Of a DNA stretch of 32,536 nucleotides, positions 1 through 8,676 are shown piece by piece. Source of the DNA: Pleurocapsa sp. MO_192.B19. Its GTDB lineage: Bacteria; Cyanobacteriota; Cyanobacteriia; Cyanobacteriales; Xenococcaceae. The notes beneath the pieces were generated by a model. It made no database searches. It saw nothing but the letters and a program-made list of their open reading frames with translations, and had not been told where the DNA came from. A program made the translations under genes and the position numbers. Location of the stretch: positions 1 to 32,536 of the forward strand of contig JASJDX010000012.1 in NCBI GenBank assembly GCA_030064975.1, in the 5' to 3' direction. How positions within the stretch are numbered: position 1 is the first letter of the stretch; each line of letters opens with the position of its first letter.

Positions 1-120
1 GTTCGAGAAAAAAATCATAACTCCGTTGCGTAGCTTTTCGCGTTCGCGTAGCGGAGGGGCTGTGTGCGTCACCTGCGGGCGCACTTTATAAGCCCCGTTG
101 TCCGAAGAACATAGCGAAAA
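1..120. other. GC-rich repeat-like intergenic segment
   Basis: This stretch is richer in G and C than its surroundings and contains short inverted segments, for example GTGCG and CGCAC flanking about 66-85. No convincing reading frame was found. Similar GC-rich blocks with small hairpins lie at 21935-22034 and 23930-24120, so a dispersed cyanobacterial repeat is the best guess. The family was not identified. Confidence 0.3.
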
Positions 121-165
121 CTCCTAACTCCTAACTCCTAACTCCTAACTCCTAACTCCTAACTC
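121..165. repeat. Heptamer tandem repeat (CTCCTAA)
   Basis: Six perfect copies of CTCCTAA occupy 121-162, followed by a partial copy. This is a short tandemly repeated repetitive (STRR) element of the kind known in cyanobacteria. It overlaps the 3' end of the minus-strand gene at 159-701, and the stop codon of that gene lies inside the last full copy. Confidence 0.9.
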
Positions 166-701
166 ACGTTAAAACCCAGTTTTTTAAGATTTTCTTGGTG
201 CTGATTAACTCTAAATTTGTACATTTCTATTAATTCTCTATGAGAAACTTTTAGCAGATCGGGTATGTGTTCCTCCCAAATTATTTCACCATGATAAAAG
301 AACTTAATTCTCATAGAGTTTCTATGAGTTTCATAAGCGATCGCTCTAAAGAAATTAATCTCCCCTAATTTTTCTCTGATAGCGAGCTCAAAAGGGAATA
401 AACCAACTTCCATTAACTTTTCTTTTTGAAATTCAGTAGGATACCATTCTTCTCTCAAAGCTTGTACTAAGATTTCATTGGCATCTGGAAGAATTAGTTT
501 TTCATTTTCCATTGAAGCACGATATTCTAAACTCAGAAACCACCCAATAAAAGCCTGTATCTTGCTTTCTAAATCCTTGTGACAATTTTCAATTAAATCA
601 CAAGTCTCTTCGTTGAAACAAACTTCATATCTTCTAAGAATTGGTAAATATTTGCGAAGAATTTCTTCTTCGACAAAAGATAGTTCCATACCCCATAACA
701 T
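159..701 (-). CDS. Hypothetical protein, 180 aa
   Basis: I do not recognise this protein. It is acidic to neutral and mostly helical in appearance, with no signal peptide, no membrane segment and no known catalytic motif. Charged residues and aromatics are mixed as in a soluble globular protein. The first ATG is preceded on the minus strand by AAGGAAG about ten bases upstream, which supports this start; a second ATG four codons in is possible. The TAG stop lies within the CTCCTAA heptamer array, so the last residues border repeat DNA and the C-terminus may differ between relatives. The gene stands alone, divergent from purH across a 245-bp AT-rich gap. That it is a real gene rests on its length and start context. 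Confidence 0.65.
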   Translation of the reverse strand: MLWGMELSFVEEEILRKYLPILRRYEVCFNEETCDLIENCHKDLESKIQAFIGWFLSLEYRASMENEKLILPDANEILVQALREEWYPTEFQKEKLMEVGLFPFELAIREKLGEINFFRAIAYETHRNSMRIKFFYHGEIIWEEHIPDLLKVSHRELIEMYKFRVNQHQENLKKLGFNVS

Positions 702-946
702 ATTGTTTAAACTTCCTTAGCCTCTTTTATTTTGGTATTTTTAGGCAGAAATAATCTTCTATTTCCTCTTCTTATAAGCATAATATTAAGTGATTGTTTC
801 GAGAGTGATCGCTTCTTCCTAAGCTGATTTTAAATATTTTTATCCTACTGTCAGCGTTACTACAAAAATTCCTGTAAAAATATTTCTTAAAATATCGAAA
901 ATATCATAAGGTAAATATTGCCTATCCTTTGAAGTAAGAGCAATTT

Positions 947-2491
947 ATGAGCCGTCTAGCACTTTTAAGCGTTTCCGATAAAACTGGTATCGTTGAATTA
1001 GCCAGCCAGTTAGTAGAAAAATTTCAGTTTGAGATTATCAGTAGTGGTGGTACAGCTAAGACTTTACAGGATTCTGGAATCACCGTAACTAAAGTTAGTG
1101 ACTACACAGGCTCGCCTGAGATTTTAGGGGGAAGAGTCAAGACTTTGCATCCCCGTATTCATGGAGGGATTCTTGGTCGGAGAGATTTAGCAGAAGATCA
1201 AGCTGAGATGGAGGCTAATGATATTCTTCCTTTGGACTTGGTTGTAGTGAATCTTTATCCATTTGAGCAAACAATAGCCCAACCTAATGCCACTATACCA
1301 GAAGCGATCGAAAAAATCGACATCGGCGGTCCAACTTTAATTCGTGCAGCAGCGAAAAATTTTAAGTACTTGACTGTTTTATGTAACCCTAGTCAGTATG
1401 ATGAGTATTTAGCAGAATATGAACAGTCTAACGGGGATGTGTCTTTAGAATTTCGGCAACAAATGGCTGGGTATGCTTTTTCCCATACTAATAGTTACGA
1501 TCGCGCCATCTCTGCTTATTTTGCTAAGCTCAACCCGCCAGAGGATTTAGAAGATAGTTATAGCATTACCGGCAATAAAGTTCAGTCCTTGCGTTATGGC
1601 GAAAATCCCCATCAACCAGCAGCTTGGTATCAAACTGGTACAGTAGCATCAGGTTGGGCAGCAGCGACTAAATTACAAGGAAAAGAATTAAGCTACAATA
1701 ATTTGGTTGATTTAGAAGCAGCAAGACGAATTATTACAGAATTTGACCCTACTGAACCTGCAGCAGCTGTTTTAAAACATACTAACCCCTGTGGCGCAGC
1801 AGTGGGAAGTAGCCTCGCAGAAGCCTACGAAAAAGCCTTTAATGCTGATAATGTTTCTGCTTTTGGCGGTATTGTAGCTTTAAATCAGCCTATCGATGCT
1901 GCAACGGCTCAAGCTTTAATGAAGACCTTTTTAGAATGTGTTGTCGCCCCTGGTTGTGATCAAGAGGCTCGGGAGATATTAAAAGCTAAATCTAAATTAA
2001 GAATATTATTGCTACCAGATTTAGCTACAGGACAACCAGAAACTATAAAAGCGATCGCTGGGGGATTTTTGGTTCAAGCCAGCGATGACAAAATTGAAAA
2101 TCCCAATGACTGGCAAATCGTTACCGAGAAGCAACCTACTCTAGAACAAACTGCGGAAATGCTGTTTGCTCAAAAGTTAGTCAAGCACGTTAAATCCAAT
2201 GCTATTTTGGTTAGTCGAGATCGCACTACTTTAGGTATTGGTGCAGGACAAATGAATCGTGTTGGTTCAGTTAAAATCGCCCTAGAACAAGCAGGAGAAA
2301 AAGCCCAAGGAGGAGTTATCGCTAGTGATGGCTTCTTTCCCTTTGATGACTCTGTGCGTACCGCTGCTGCTGCGGGAATTAGTGCTATCATCCAGCCAGG
2401 AGGTTCAATTAGGGACAAAGATTCCATTGCTGCTGCTAACGAGTTGGGTATAGTAATGGTATTAAGCGGTATTCGTCACTTCTTACACTAA
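947..2491 (+). CDS. purH: Bifunctional AICAR formyltransferase / IMP cyclohydrolase
   Basis: PurH catalyses the last two steps of de novo purine synthesis in the cytosol: formylation of AICAR by 10-formyl-THF, then ring closure to IMP. The N-terminal cyclohydrolase (MGS-like) domain, about residues 1-150, shows SSGGTAKTL, GGRVKTLHPRIHGG and DIGGPTLIRAAAKN. The C-terminal transformylase domain shows RYGENPHQPAAW, KELSYNNLVDLEAARRI, LKHTNPCGAAVG and FGGIVALN. The 514-residue length is normal for the family and nothing appears broken. No strong Shine-Dalgarno sequence precedes the ATG, which is common in cyanobacteria. It appears monocistronic. IMP is also the expected substrate of the GuaB3 protein at 16009-17172. 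Confidence 0.97.
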   Translation: MSRLALLSVSDKTGIVELASQLVEKFQFEIISSGGTAKTLQDSGITVTKVSDYTGSPEILGGRVKTLHPRIHGGILGRRDLAEDQAEMEANDILPLDLVVVNLYPFEQTIAQPNATIPEAIEKIDIGGPTLIRAAAKNFKYLTVLCNPSQYDEYLAEYEQSNGDVSLEFRQQMAGYAFSHTNSYDRAISAYFAKLNPPEDLEDSYSITGNKVQSLRYGENPHQPAAWYQTGTVASGWAAATKLQGKELSYNNLVDLEAARRIITEFDPTEPAAAVLKHTNPCGAAVGSSLAEAYEKAFNADNVSAFGGIVALNQPIDAATAQALMKTFLECVVAPGCDQEAREILKAKSKLRILLLPDLATGQPETIKAIAGGFLVQASDDKIENPNDWQIVTEKQPTLEQTAEMLFAQKLVKHVKSNAILVSRDRTTLGIGAGQMNRVGSVKIALEQAGEKAQGGVIASDGFFPFDDSVRTAAAAGISAIIQPGGSIRDKDSIAAANELGIVMVLSGIRHFLH

Positions 2492-2731
2492 AATTCGCGG
2501 CAGGCGGTTACAGATTAAATTACCATTGACCAGATGATATAATCTAATTTTTGAGATTGTAACATTATGATAGGAAGCTAATTTTGCTGTCAAACAATGA
2601 GTGGCAAAAATTAGTTCTAACTATTTTGGTTATTAATCTATACTCTTTTAAGCGATACTGAGAAAGCTAAGAAATAATAATTTAGAATCTCGTATTTGAC
2701 ACTAGATCGATCGAGCTGTTTGTGACAAGGC

Positions 2732-2737
2732 TATAAT
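2732..2737 (+). promoter_or_regulatory. Possible -10 box for rpsU
   Basis: A perfect TATAAT lies 82 bp before the rpsU start, in the 328-bp gap after purH. No good -35 hexamer is found at 16-18 bp spacing; TTGACA at 2696-2701 is too far away. A promoter without a -35 box is possible in cyanobacteria. The rest of 2492-2819 shows nothing else I can name. Confidence 0.3.
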
Positions 2738-2819
2738 AAAAAGCTCAACAGCAATAAGCTGATCAACAATAAACAAAATACTAATAATTGTCGTAATCAA
2801 ATTTGGAGGATGATTTTTA

Positions 2820-2996
2820 ATGACCCAAGTGGTTGTTGGACAAAACGAAAACATAGAATCTGCACTACGTCGATTTAAACGCCAAGTATCTAAAGCAGGT
2901 ATCTTTGCCGATATAAAACGCCGTCGTCACTACGAGACACCGATTGAAAAGCGTAAACGCAAAGCAATTGCTCGTCGCAAAAAACGTTACCGTTAA
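2820..2996 (+). CDS. rpsU: 30S ribosomal protein S21
   Basis: This 58-residue protein is small-subunit ribosomal protein bS21. It begins [20 protein letters not shown], has the conserved [16 protein letters not shown] segment, and ends in a strongly basic tail rich in Arg and Lys, as expected for an rRNA-binding protein. GGAGGA at 2805-2810 sits nine bases before the ATG and is the best ribosome binding site in this part of the window. The gene is followed by a strong intrinsic terminator at 3120-3161 and appears to be its own transcription unit. Confidence 0.96.
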   Translation: MTQVVVGQNENIESALRRFKRQVSKAGIFADIKRRRHYETPIEKRKRKAIARRKKRYR

Positions 2997-3119
2997 ACTA
3001 ATAATTTCCCTCACTTAGTTACATCAGGATAATTTTGATTCATCTCAATAATAAGCAGATGAGAAAAAAATATTTAACCAGTAACATAAGCGCACAGTGG
3101 GATGACCATATCTTAAAAT

Positions 3120-3161
3120 AAACGATCGCTACTTCAAGATATAATAGTAGCGATCGTTTTT
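3120..3161 (+). terminator. Intrinsic terminator after rpsU
   Basis: A perfect 14-bp stem pairs 3120-3133 with 3146-3159 across a 12-base loop, and the right arm runs into five T residues. Each arm contains CGATCG. The hairpin lies 123 bp after the rpsU stop. An A-rich left flank means it could also work on the other strand. The remainder of the 331-bp gap 2997-3327 has no other feature I can support. Confidence 0.8.
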
Positions 3162-3327
3162 CATTATTTAGTAATTATCTTCAACTAAAATTTAGCACCT
3201 ACAAATCAATCAAGCAAACAAGACTCAGCAGTTTTAAGTAGTTAATTTTGTTGAAGTTATAGATTTAATTTTGTTCGGAGTATCTCCATAAATGTACCAA
3301 TAAAGCTAGTAGTAATAAAATTAGATC

Positions 3328-4803
3328 GTGGATTCAGTACCAATTATCGACAACCAAGACTATTTAATAGTTGACCAAGACTTTAGTATTGTACAGTTTT
3401 CATCCAATAGTCATACCTATGCTATCAGAAATGAAACTATTACCATTGGTAAAGATGTTAGAACTATTTTTCCTGAAATAGTTGGTTTAGAATCTACCTG
3501 TGTCGAAATATTATCAGGACAACAAGAAAGCTTGGTCTTAGAAAATATTACTCGTGAGAAAGAACAAGACGACACTTTATATTTTGATCTACATATTAAA
3601 CTCTTTGACAACCATTTAATTATTTTATTAAAAGATGTCACTGAGTTGACGATGCTTAAACAATCCTCAATCCAAAGGATTAATGAAGCCGAAATTGCTC
3701 TAAATAAGTTACAAAGATTTGAATATTGTACTAATAAAATCATAGCGTCTATGAAAGACGTTTTATTAATTACAACCCCTTCAGGAACAATAGAACGAGT
3801 AAATAAATCAACAGCACAATTATTTGGGCACAAAAAATCAGATCTAATTAATCAATCAATAGATAATCTTATACAAGATAAAAATTTTAATCACCAAAAA
3901 ATATATAATTTCCTCTTATCTTCCCAAGAGTCTGTCAGCAAAATTGAAGTTGATTTTAAAACCAAACAAAATCACGAAATACAAATAGAATTTGATTGCT
4001 TTCTTGCTCCCACGGAAATCGCAGATTTTTTTAGCTGTGTCTATATAGGTAGAGATATTACTGCTAGAAAACAAGTAGAGGCAGAAATTCGTAGATCCCT
4101 AGCCAAAGAAAAAGAATTAAGACAATTAAAGTCTGGATTTATTTCTATGGCTTCCCATGAATTTCGTAATCCCTTAAGCAGCATTTTACTTTGTGTTCAA
4201 AATCTTAGTGATGAAAATAATCTGGAGCATTCAGAGCGGGAATTTTATTTACAATCAATTAAAAGTGCTGCTTTAAATATGAATTCTTTATTAGAAGATA
4301 TTCTAGTTTTAAGCAAAGCAGAATCAGGCAAGCAACAACTCCAACTCGTGCCACTAGATTTAGAAAGCTTTTGCTTACAAATGATTCAACAATTAGCATC
4401 AATTTATACAGATAAGCCAATCAACTTTAATTATCTAGTAGAAATTGAGCCCATTTATTTAGACCAAAAAACTTTAAGACATATTTTGAGCAATTTATTA
4501 TCCAATGCTATTAAATATTCCCCCCCAGGAGAAACTATAGACTTGATAGTGTCTTACTCTGATGAGCCAGCAGAAATTATAATTGAGGTATGCGATCGCG
4601 GTATTGGTATTCCTGAAGAATCTCAAAAGCACATATTTGAATCTTTTTATCGTGCTAGTAACGTTGATAGTATTCCTGGTACTGGGTTAGGGTTATCTAT
4701 TACCAAAAAGGTAGTAGAACTATATCAAGGTTCAATAACTATTGACAGTAAAGTGAACCAGGGGACTAACATTCTCGTTAAATTACCAATCAAAAACAAA
4801 TAA
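3328..4803 (+). CDS. Soluble PAS-domain sensor histidine kinase
   Basis: This is a 491-residue two-component sensor kinase without membrane segments, so it likely acts in the cytosol. Residues 1-110 look like a divergent PAS-type sensor. A short helical linker precedes a clear PAS domain at about 136-250. HisKA follows with the H-box SHEFRNP, phospho-acceptor His277. The HATPase domain shows the N-box around LSNLLSNAIKYSPPG, the G1 box DRGIGIP and the G2 box GTGLGLSI. All catalytic boxes are intact. Translation starts at GTG with no clear Shine-Dalgarno site. No response regulator is adjacent, so it is an orphan kinase; the partner and signal are unknown. The coiled-coil gene at 5010 follows on the same strand after 206 bp. 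Confidence 0.92.
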   Translation: MDSVPIIDNQDYLIVDQDFSIVQFSSNSHTYAIRNETITIGKDVRTIFPEIVGLESTCVEILSGQQESLVLENITREKEQDDTLYFDLHIKLFDNHLIILLKDVTELTMLKQSSIQRINEAEIALNKLQRFEYCTNKIIASMKDVLLITTPSGTIERVNKSTAQLFGHKKSDLINQSIDNLIQDKNFNHQKIYNFLLSSQESVSKIEVDFKTKQNHEIQIEFDCFLAPTEIADFFSCVYIGRDITARKQVEAEIRRSLAKEKELRQLKSGFISMASHEFRNPLSSILLCVQNLSDENNLEHSEREFYLQSIKSAALNMNSLLEDILVLSKAESGKQQLQLVPLDLESFCLQMIQQLASIYTDKPINFNYLVEIEPIYLDQKTLRHILSNLLSNAIKYSPPGETIDLIVSYSDEPAEIIIEVCDRGIGIPEESQKHIFESFYRASNVDSIPGTGLGLSITKKVVELYQGSITIDSKVNQGTNILVKLPIKNK

Positions 4804-5009
4804 TAAACTAGCTTTTTATAGAGACATTAAACCCATACAAAGCTAAACTAATAGTTGGAGCAACTTCTTATGGGGTTTTGTTATTGCCTGCTCAATTGAT
4901 TAACTAAAAAAAGAGTGAGTGTAAAGCCCTAAACAAGCAGATCTGCTGGAGATACACATTTAAATTAGTCAAAAAGTTGATTCTGATTTAGTTTGAGAAG
5001 AGATTAATC

Positions 5010-5639
5010 ATGAACAAAATAACCAAAGCTGAAATGAGTGAGAGATTGGGTAATATTACTCAGCTACAAGAACTTCTGTTTGGTGAACAAATTAAAAAGT
5101 ACGACAGTAGGTTAGAGCAACATCATCAACGATTACATCAACTTGAATCAGACACCAAAAAATTTCAATTAGTTATTGAAGAACGAATACAGCAACTAGA
5201 AAAATCTCTATTAGACAAAATTAACTCTGTTGCTAGTTCTTTAGAAAAAAAAATCAAATATCTGGATATAAATACTCACGAAGAACAGGTTAAAATTCAA
5301 CAAGAGATTGATGTTTTATCCCAAAATAGCTACGACAATCTAGACTTCCTACAAAACAGTCTTAACTCTCATGCCAACAGTCTTAAAACAGAAATTACCC
5401 AATCTAAAGTTAGTTTAGATCGAGACTTGCAGTTGGTTAAGAAACAAATGTTAGAGAAACTAGAAAGCAGTATAGCAGAATTGTCAGCGAGGAAAGCTTC
5501 TCGCAGTGATTTGGCAGAATTATTATTTGAATTGTGCCTCAAAATAAAAGGAACAGACTTGAGTTTACCTCCAGAAAAGACTCCCTCAAAAGAAACAAGT
5601 GTTGAGCTAATCCTGCCTGAAAACAATGGATCTAGCTAA
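5010..5639 (+). CDS. Coiled-coil protein of unknown function, 209 aa
   Basis: I do not recognise a family. Residues about 15-165 are rich in Glu, Lys, Gln and Leu with heptad-like spacing and almost no Pro or Gly, which indicates a long coiled coil. The segment ARKASRSDLAELLFELCLKIKG near residues 155-178 looks like a compact terminal helix and could be a contact site. The tail is Ser/Pro-rich. There is no signal peptide or membrane segment. The gene lies downstream of the orphan histidine kinase on the same strand and could be its partner or a structural scaffold, but the 206-bp gap makes cotranscription uncertain. Confidence 0.75.
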   Translation: MNKITKAEMSERLGNITQLQELLFGEQIKKYDSRLEQHHQRLHQLESDTKKFQLVIEERIQQLEKSLLDKINSVASSLEKKIKYLDINTHEEQVKIQQEIDVLSQNSYDNLDFLQNSLNSHANSLKTEITQSKVSLDRDLQLVKKQMLEKLESSIAELSARKASRSDLAELLFELCLKIKGTDLSLPPEKTPSKETSVELILPENNGSS

Positions 5640-5824
5640 CCTGTCGTGTAAAACTATTAACCAATTAATGCTTGGAAGCTTTGCAATGCAAGACTTTAAG
5701 TTTTGATAGTTTAATTTTGTTTATTTTTATTGACTTTTGGCCAAAGCCGTTTGCTGCTCGGCATTGTACCCAAATTCAACATCGTAATTTAACATTGTAA
5801 GTTTGGTAAAACCAAAAAAGTAAA

Positions 5825-5866
5825 CTCCAGTAGTTAATTAGTTAATTAGTTAATTGTCTACTGGAG
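5825..5866. repeat. Hairpin with octamer repeats in its loop
   Basis: CTCCAGTAG at 5825-5833 pairs perfectly with 5858-5866. The loop consists mainly of three copies of GTTAATTA (the last one base short) from 5833. No T-run follows the stem on either side, so a standard intrinsic terminator is unlikely. It lies in the 544-bp gap 5640-6183, about 185 bp after the coiled-coil gene. Confidence 0.6.
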
Positions 5867-6187
5867 CAACAGTTACTCAATTTATCGATTTAATTAATGC
5901 GGCAATTGAATAATCAAGGTTTAGCAAATATTTCTGGTTGAGAAATAGCTACCTATCCTAAATTTAATACTTGGCTAGAATGAATACAATCTTACATCTT
6001 TGTTGTACAACTTACCAAGCAGGTAAAATCTTCTTGATTAGTTTGCCAACCTATTGCAGACTATCTGTTTTTGAATGTACTTTTGCTCGCTATATGGGTT
6101 TGTGGGTTCAAAAGTCCATTTTGTACCTTAGTTCTCTCTAGCAAATATACTTTGCCAGATGATGTATTTATTAATATTGAACTATGA
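5860..6187 (+). pseudogene. Possible decayed ORF upstream of the secreted protein gene
   Basis: The frame starting at ATG 5897 reads protein-like to 6187 apart from three internal TGA codons, the first at 5939. Its final TGA overlaps the ATG of the next gene in the compact ATGA arrangement typical of translational coupling. A second frame just upstream (5860-5913) also reads protein-like and would join by one frameshift. I recognise no family. The pattern fits a decayed gene in which TGG codons became TGA, but chance cannot be excluded in AT-rich DNA. Confidence 0.2.
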
Positions 6188-6750
6188 AGGGATACAGCAA
6201 AGTAATATACCTGGTTGGATTATCATCTCTATTGATTGCTAAATCTGCGATCGCCTCTGAGATAGCGCCAAGTGCGATTGGACAGGAAAATACCTCAAAC
6301 ATGGTCAAAACCTGTGAGAAACCACAAGCTCAAGTCTTCTCATCGGTAAATAAAACTAAAAATAGCGAAAAAGTTTCTCCCCATGCATCTGTAACCAGTA
6401 ACAAAAATTCTCCCTCAAACAACACCCCAGAAAGCTTTTGGTGGGCAGCCTCACAATTCGATCCCTTTGGGGGAAAATTAATTCAAAACTGGCTAACTTA
6501 TCCTCAAAAACAGCAGATTAATCTGATTGTTAACTGGCAATTATGGACTCTCCTAGACTATTTAGGACGCTATCGATTTGTCAATCAGTTTGGTACAGTA
6601 GCCAGAAAATATGGCTATAATCTTAATGTTTTTAATCAAAAAGAACAGTGTCTAGCGGCTTATCAATATAACGCCCTAGGCAATCCTCCCAAATGGGAAC
6701 TTACTTTAGAAAAATTAGGACAAGATAGCCTACAAATTAACACAAATTAA
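6184..6750 (+). CDS. Secreted hypothetical protein, 188 aa
   Basis: The N-terminus is a typical Sec signal peptide: two Lys residues, a hydrophobic core around YLVGLSSLLIA, and a likely signal peptidase I site after AIA at residue 24. The mature protein should be periplasmic or extracellular. A Ser/Asn/Lys-rich linker (about 30-85) leads to a compact, Trp- and Tyr-rich domain with FWWAASQFDPFGGKLIQNWL and RFVNQFGTVARKYGYN. I recall similar domains in cyanobacterial hypothetical proteins, but I know of no assigned function. The gene is convergent with the nucleotidyltransferase gene, with only 20 bp between the stops. Confidence 0.8.
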   Translation: MKGYSKVIYLVGLSSLLIAKSAIASEIAPSAIGQENTSNMVKTCEKPQAQVFSSVNKTKNSEKVSPHASVTSNKNSPSNNTPESFWWAASQFDPFGGKLIQNWLTYPQKQQINLIVNWQLWTLLDYLGRYRFVNQFGTVARKYGYNLNVFNQKEQCLAAYQYNALGNPPKWELTLEKLGQDSLQINTN

Positions 6751-6770
6751 ATCATCAGTATAGCCTATAG

Positions 6771-7523
6771 CTATTTTTTGCAGCGTAGTCTAACTAAAAG
6801 ATCGTTAAGAGCTTCTTTGGCAGAAGGATTGTCGGGTAGGTGGCTATTTTCTGCCGCGGTAGTTAACTTTTCCCTCAAGCGATCGCATTCTTGTTGATGA
6901 AATTCCCAATCCATATTTTGCACTGTCGCTTTTTCTCCCCCTGATACTTTTTGTGCGATTAAATCAGGCAGGTAAGACAAATTAAATTCTTGATTGAGAT
7001 GATTTAGATTGGCTTCAACTTGTCCAGTTTCCATTAGATAAATGCCTGTTAATAACACCCGATAGACATAAAGTAAAGGTTTTACCCTTGGGGGTGTTTC
7101 CTGGGCAAATAATCGCCATTGAGTTCTGGCAAAACCCAAATAATGATAACTGTGGTAACGGGTAATACAGTTGAGAGCGATTTCTTTTAGTTCTTGATGT
7201 TCGCAAGTACTGTGAACAATTAAAGGAGAATATAATTGCTCCAAAACATAGCCGTTTTTCTTTAATAGTAAAGTAAAAAACTTTTTAACGTCGTGGGTAA
7301 CTAAATCTAGTTCTAAGTCTTTGATGATTTTTGACACTTCGATAGTTTCTGTTGGGGGATCAAGTCCTACAACTTCTGAAATTGGCAAAAGGTGACAACC
7401 TCGAAGATCATAGTCAGAATCAACTGAAGCAAAACCATACAGATGTGCGCCGCTTACGGTAGCAAACAAAAGCTCATATGGTTGAGAAGCCGTGATTTCC
7501 TGGAGTTTTTCTAAATTATTCAT
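6771..7523 (-). CDS. Predicted nucleotidyltransferase, RlaP-like
   Basis: The 250-residue protein has the signature of the minimal nucleotidyltransferases of the DNA polymerase beta superfamily: ATVSGAHLYGFASVDSDYDLRG near residues 22-43, where the DSDYD carboxylates should bind metal. The family (Pfam Nuc-transf_2 / RlaP) has been linked to RNA repair, although most members lack a tested substrate. The G-S pair usual in this superfamily is G-A here, followed by the otherwise normal HLYGF. The rest is helical and aromatic-rich, in line with the family. No RNA ligase or other repair gene is adjacent, so the role here is open. The start ATG is followed by Asn-Asn-Leu-Glu and lies 125 bp from the divergent flavoprotein gene. 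Confidence 0.82.
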   Translation of the reverse strand: MNNLEKLQEITASQPYELLFATVSGAHLYGFASVDSDYDLRGCHLLPISEVVGLDPPTETIEVSKIIKDLELDLVTHDVKKFFTLLLKKNGYVLEQLYSPLIVHSTCEHQELKEIALNCITRYHSYHYLGFARTQWRLFAQETPPRVKPLLYVYRVLLTGIYLMETGQVEANLNHLNQEFNLSYLPDLIAQKVSGGEKATVQNMDWEFHQQECDRLREKLTTAAENSHLPDNPSAKEALNDLLVRLRCKK

Positions 7524-7648
7524 GGGTAAGCCTAATTAAGGTGGTTTGTCACAAAACTACGTAATTTTGACCATAATATTTGTAACCAGACCCAATGCAG
7601 ATGTATCCTGAATACATATAGTTTAACAATCAACTGGGGATTGGCATT

Positions 7649-8608
7649 TTGGATACATACGAATTTGATGTCGTCATTATTGGAGGAGGTCCAGCGGGCT
7701 GCACCTGTGCGCTGTATACATCAAGAGCCAATCTCAAAACCGTTATTATAGATAAGAATCCTGCGGTGGGGGCATTGGCTATTACCCATAAAATCGCTAA
7801 CTATCCTGGGGTAACTGGCGAAATAAGTGGGGATGAGTTGCTCAATAGTATGAGAGAGCAAGCCGTTGAGTATGGTACTTCCTACCAACGCGCTCAGGTT
7901 TTTGGCATTGATGTCAGTGGCGACTTGAAAAAAGTTTACACCCCAGAAGGTACATTTGTAGGTAGAGCTTTGGTGCTAGCTACAGGGGCGATGGGTCGTA
8001 GTGGGCCATCTTTTGAAGGCGAATCAGAATTTTTAGGTCGTGGTGTTAGCTACTGTGCTACCTGCGATGGAGCATTTTATCGCGATCGCGAAGTGGCGGT
8101 AGTTGGTTTAAACCAAGAAGCAGTAGAAGAAGCTCAATTTTTAACCAAGTTTGCGTCTAAGGTTCACTGGGTTACCTTCAAAGATCCCAAAGAAGAAGAT
8201 TATCATGCTCAAGACTTACTTAGTATGTCTAATGTTAAACATTGGCGACGTTCCCGTTTAGCATCTATTGAAGGTAATGATGCAGGAGTGACTGGAGTTA
8301 AACTTAAGACCAAAGATGCAGGTGAACCTTTATCTTTAGAGGTCGAAGGAGTCTTTGTGTATCAAAATGGTTCTCAACCCATTACCGATTTTGCTGGGGA
8401 TCAGGTTGAGTATAAACCTGATGGTGGTGTCAAAGTAGATGAATCGATGTCTACTAGCGTTGCAGGCGTTTGGGCGATTGGCGATATTCGTAATACTCCA
8501 TACAAACAAGCTGTTGTAGCTGCGGGAGACGGATGTATTGCTGCTATGTCTATTGACCGCTATCTCAATCATCGCAAGTCAATTAAACCTGACTGGGATC
8601 ACTCGTAA
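7649..8608 (+). CDS. Thioredoxin-reductase-like flavoprotein, probable diflavin-linked disulfide oxidoreductase
   Basis: This 319-residue protein has the thioredoxin reductase fold. The FAD-binding GGGPAG lies at residues 12-17, the redox-active CATC at 136-139, and the C-terminal FAD motif AIGDIRNTPYKQAVVAAGDG is present. The second Rossmann segment, VVGLNQEAVEEAQF from 151, lacks the GGGDSA motif, and no HRR-type motif for the NADPH phosphate follows. That loss is known for the cyanobacterial DDOR group (Synechocystis Slr0600 is, as I recall, a member), which binds a second FAD instead of NADPH. I infer the same here; the electron donor is then not NADPH. Translation starts at TTG. It is likely a soluble single-gene unit, convergent with eda. 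Confidence 0.9.
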   Translation: MDTYEFDVVIIGGGPAGCTCALYTSRANLKTVIIDKNPAVGALAITHKIANYPGVTGEISGDELLNSMREQAVEYGTSYQRAQVFGIDVSGDLKKVYTPEGTFVGRALVLATGAMGRSGPSFEGESEFLGRGVSYCATCDGAFYRDREVAVVGLNQEAVEEAQFLTKFASKVHWVTFKDPKEEDYHAQDLLSMSNVKHWRRSRLASIEGNDAGVTGVKLKTKDAGEPLSLEVEGVFVYQNGSQPITDFAGDQVEYKPDGGVKVDESMSTSVAGVWAIGDIRNTPYKQAVVAAGDGCIAAMSIDRYLNHRKSIKPDWDHS

Positions 8609-8676
8609 AGAAAGCCGTTAGCTCTTAGCTCTAAAAATTGTTTTTTCAGGCACAATCGAGATTGCTTTTGCCAAAT

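Noticed and set aside
4832-4878. Possible terminator after the histidine kinase (AAACCC-ATA pairing with TATGGGGTTT)
   Set aside because: The stem has a bulge, the loop is about 30 bases long and no uninterrupted T-run follows.
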